Positions 5,814 through 6,280 of a stretch of DNA of 6,280 nt are shown here, piece after piece. A program made the position numbers and the translations under genes. Location: the NCBI GenBank assembly GCA_003663045.1, contig QMZG01000069.1:1-6280 (forward strand), given 5' to 3'. The DNA is from Candidatus Altarchaeales archaeon (GTDB lineage Archaea; Altiarchaeota; Altiarchaeia; IMC4; QMZM01). Below the pieces are notes generated by a model. It did no database searches and had not been told where the DNA came from. It saw nothing but the letters and a program-made list of their open reading frames with translations. Position 1 is the first letter of the stretch, and each line of letters begins with the position of its first letter.

Positions 5814-6280
5814 CTATACCCCACGTATTCTTCTGACCCCAACATACCCAATCATCGAAACCAGTCCGACACCCATCAGGACTACAGTACTCGCCTCGGG
5901 GACGACTTCAAAGCCGAACGTCTGCATACTATCAACGAAGTCAGTTCCAGCATTATAGCGACCATTCTGATCATCATCAACAACTACATCGAATTTTCCT
6001 ATGGTAAGTGGGGCATCCCATATTTTTGTATGTCGTTGATTTATGGAGATATTCACCTCAACAGTACCCATGCTATCCATAACAGCAATCATATCACCAT
6101 CCTGCCAGTCGTTTCTATCGGGAACTATATAAACATCAACAGGATCGGAAAAACCATATCCCCATACATATACATCTTCACTGACCTCAAATTCATCTGT
6201 TGCATCAAAGTCGTTACCACTGGCTTTAGTTTCTATCACAAACTTAAATGCTGATACGCTCCCAGCACCAGCAACCAACA
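5814..6280 (-). CDS. Secreted surface protein with C-terminal VPEAST (PEP-CTERM-like) sorting signal, 5'-truncated
   Basis: The C-terminal 154 complete codons of an exported protein whose start lies beyond the right edge. The first readable residues, LVAGAGSVSAFKF, look like the end of a signal peptide with cleavage after SVSA; the TTG at 6276-6278 is then an internal leucine codon, not a start. Numbering from that leucine, the mature part is acidic and beta-rich, with DVYVWGYGFSDPVDVYIVPD (35-54), WDAPLTIGKFDVVVD (87-101) and an Asp/Asn-rich loop DDDQNGRYNAGTD (101-113) that could bind calcium. I recall similar domains in archaeal surface proteins. The end is a three-part sorting signal: VPEAST (126-131), a hydrophobic helix (132-148) and the tail RRIRGV. 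This is the likely substrate of the sortase encoded 21 nt downstream. It has one N-x-S sequon (Asn76). The function of the domain is unknown. Confidence 0.87.
   Translation of the reverse strand, partial: LVAGAGSVSAFKFVIETKASGNDFDATDEFEVSEDVYVWGYGFSDPVDVYIVPDRNDWQDGDMIAVMDSMGTVEVNISINQRHTKIWDAPLTIGKFDVVVDDDQNGRYNAGTDFVDSMQTFGFEVVPEASTVVLMGVGLVSMIGYVGVRRIRGV

Noticed and set aside
5805..6254. Plus-strand 149-codon ORF
   Set aside because: It is entirely antisense to the surface protein with the VPEAST tail, whose motifs are clear; the product is rich in His, Asn and Ile without family features.
6276..6278. TTG as the start codon of the surface protein
   Set aside because: Starting there would leave only the last part of a signal peptide; the leucine fits inside the hydrophobic core, so the true start is beyond the right edge.
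1..6280. CRISPR arrays, insertion sequences, tRNA or rRNA genes
   Set aside because: I saw no regularly spaced repeats, transposase motifs, terminal inverted repeats or structured RNA signatures, and nearly all bases are taken up by minus-strand genes.

Overview
The window looks like a piece of an archaeal chromosome, most likely from a euryarchaeal (methanogen or anaerobic methane/alkane-oxidiser) lineage. The reasons are a DUF1616 membrane protein, a short stand-alone MTH938-type protein, a tiny four-CxxC zinc-binding protein, GT4 glycosyltransferases of archaeal type, many AGG/AGA and ATA codons, and two genes with TATA-like boxes at about the distance expected for leaderless transcripts. 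The lineage is an inference; no rRNA or taxonomic marker is present. Every gene I can support lies on the minus strand, so the window reads from right to left, and both ends cut through genes.

Right part (about 3398-6280): a protein-sorting module. Reading right to left it holds a small secreted protein with a C-terminal tripartite signal (VPEAST, hydrophobic helix, Arg-rich tail), an exosortase/archaeosortase-type membrane transpeptidase, an EpsI-like (DUF3485-type) partner protein, and a DUF1616 multi-pass membrane protein with a large extracytoplasmic domain. The genes are 21 nt apart or overlap, mostly by the ATGA type of stop/start overlap, so they are probably made together. The expected picture is that the surface protein is exported, the sortase (Cys173/Arg218/His239) recognises and cleaves its C-terminal tail, and the EpsI-like and DUF1616 proteins assist or receive the product. 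The sortase carries motifs (YSHGFLVP, MIPLPF, PCSGLR) usual for bacterial exosortases, and a separate EpsI-like gene is also a bacterial habit. That makes this set the most interesting part of the window.

Middle (about 2868-3401): an MTH938-like protein joined to DUF1616 by a 4-nt overlap, then a 55-residue zinc-binding protein. Neither has an obvious link to protein sorting. The zinc protein has no ribosome binding site but has a TATA-like box, so a new transcript may begin here.

Left part (1 to about 2834): two related GT4 retaining glycosyltransferases 14 nt apart, likely acting on a lipid-linked or surface glycan, then a possible small membrane ORF starting in the stop codon of the second one, and a partial gene of unknown function running off the left edge. 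The small ORF and the unknown gene may be one gene split by a one-base indel at an A5 run. No RNA gene, mobile element, CRISPR array or long non-coding stretch was seen; the largest gaps between genes are a few tens of bases.
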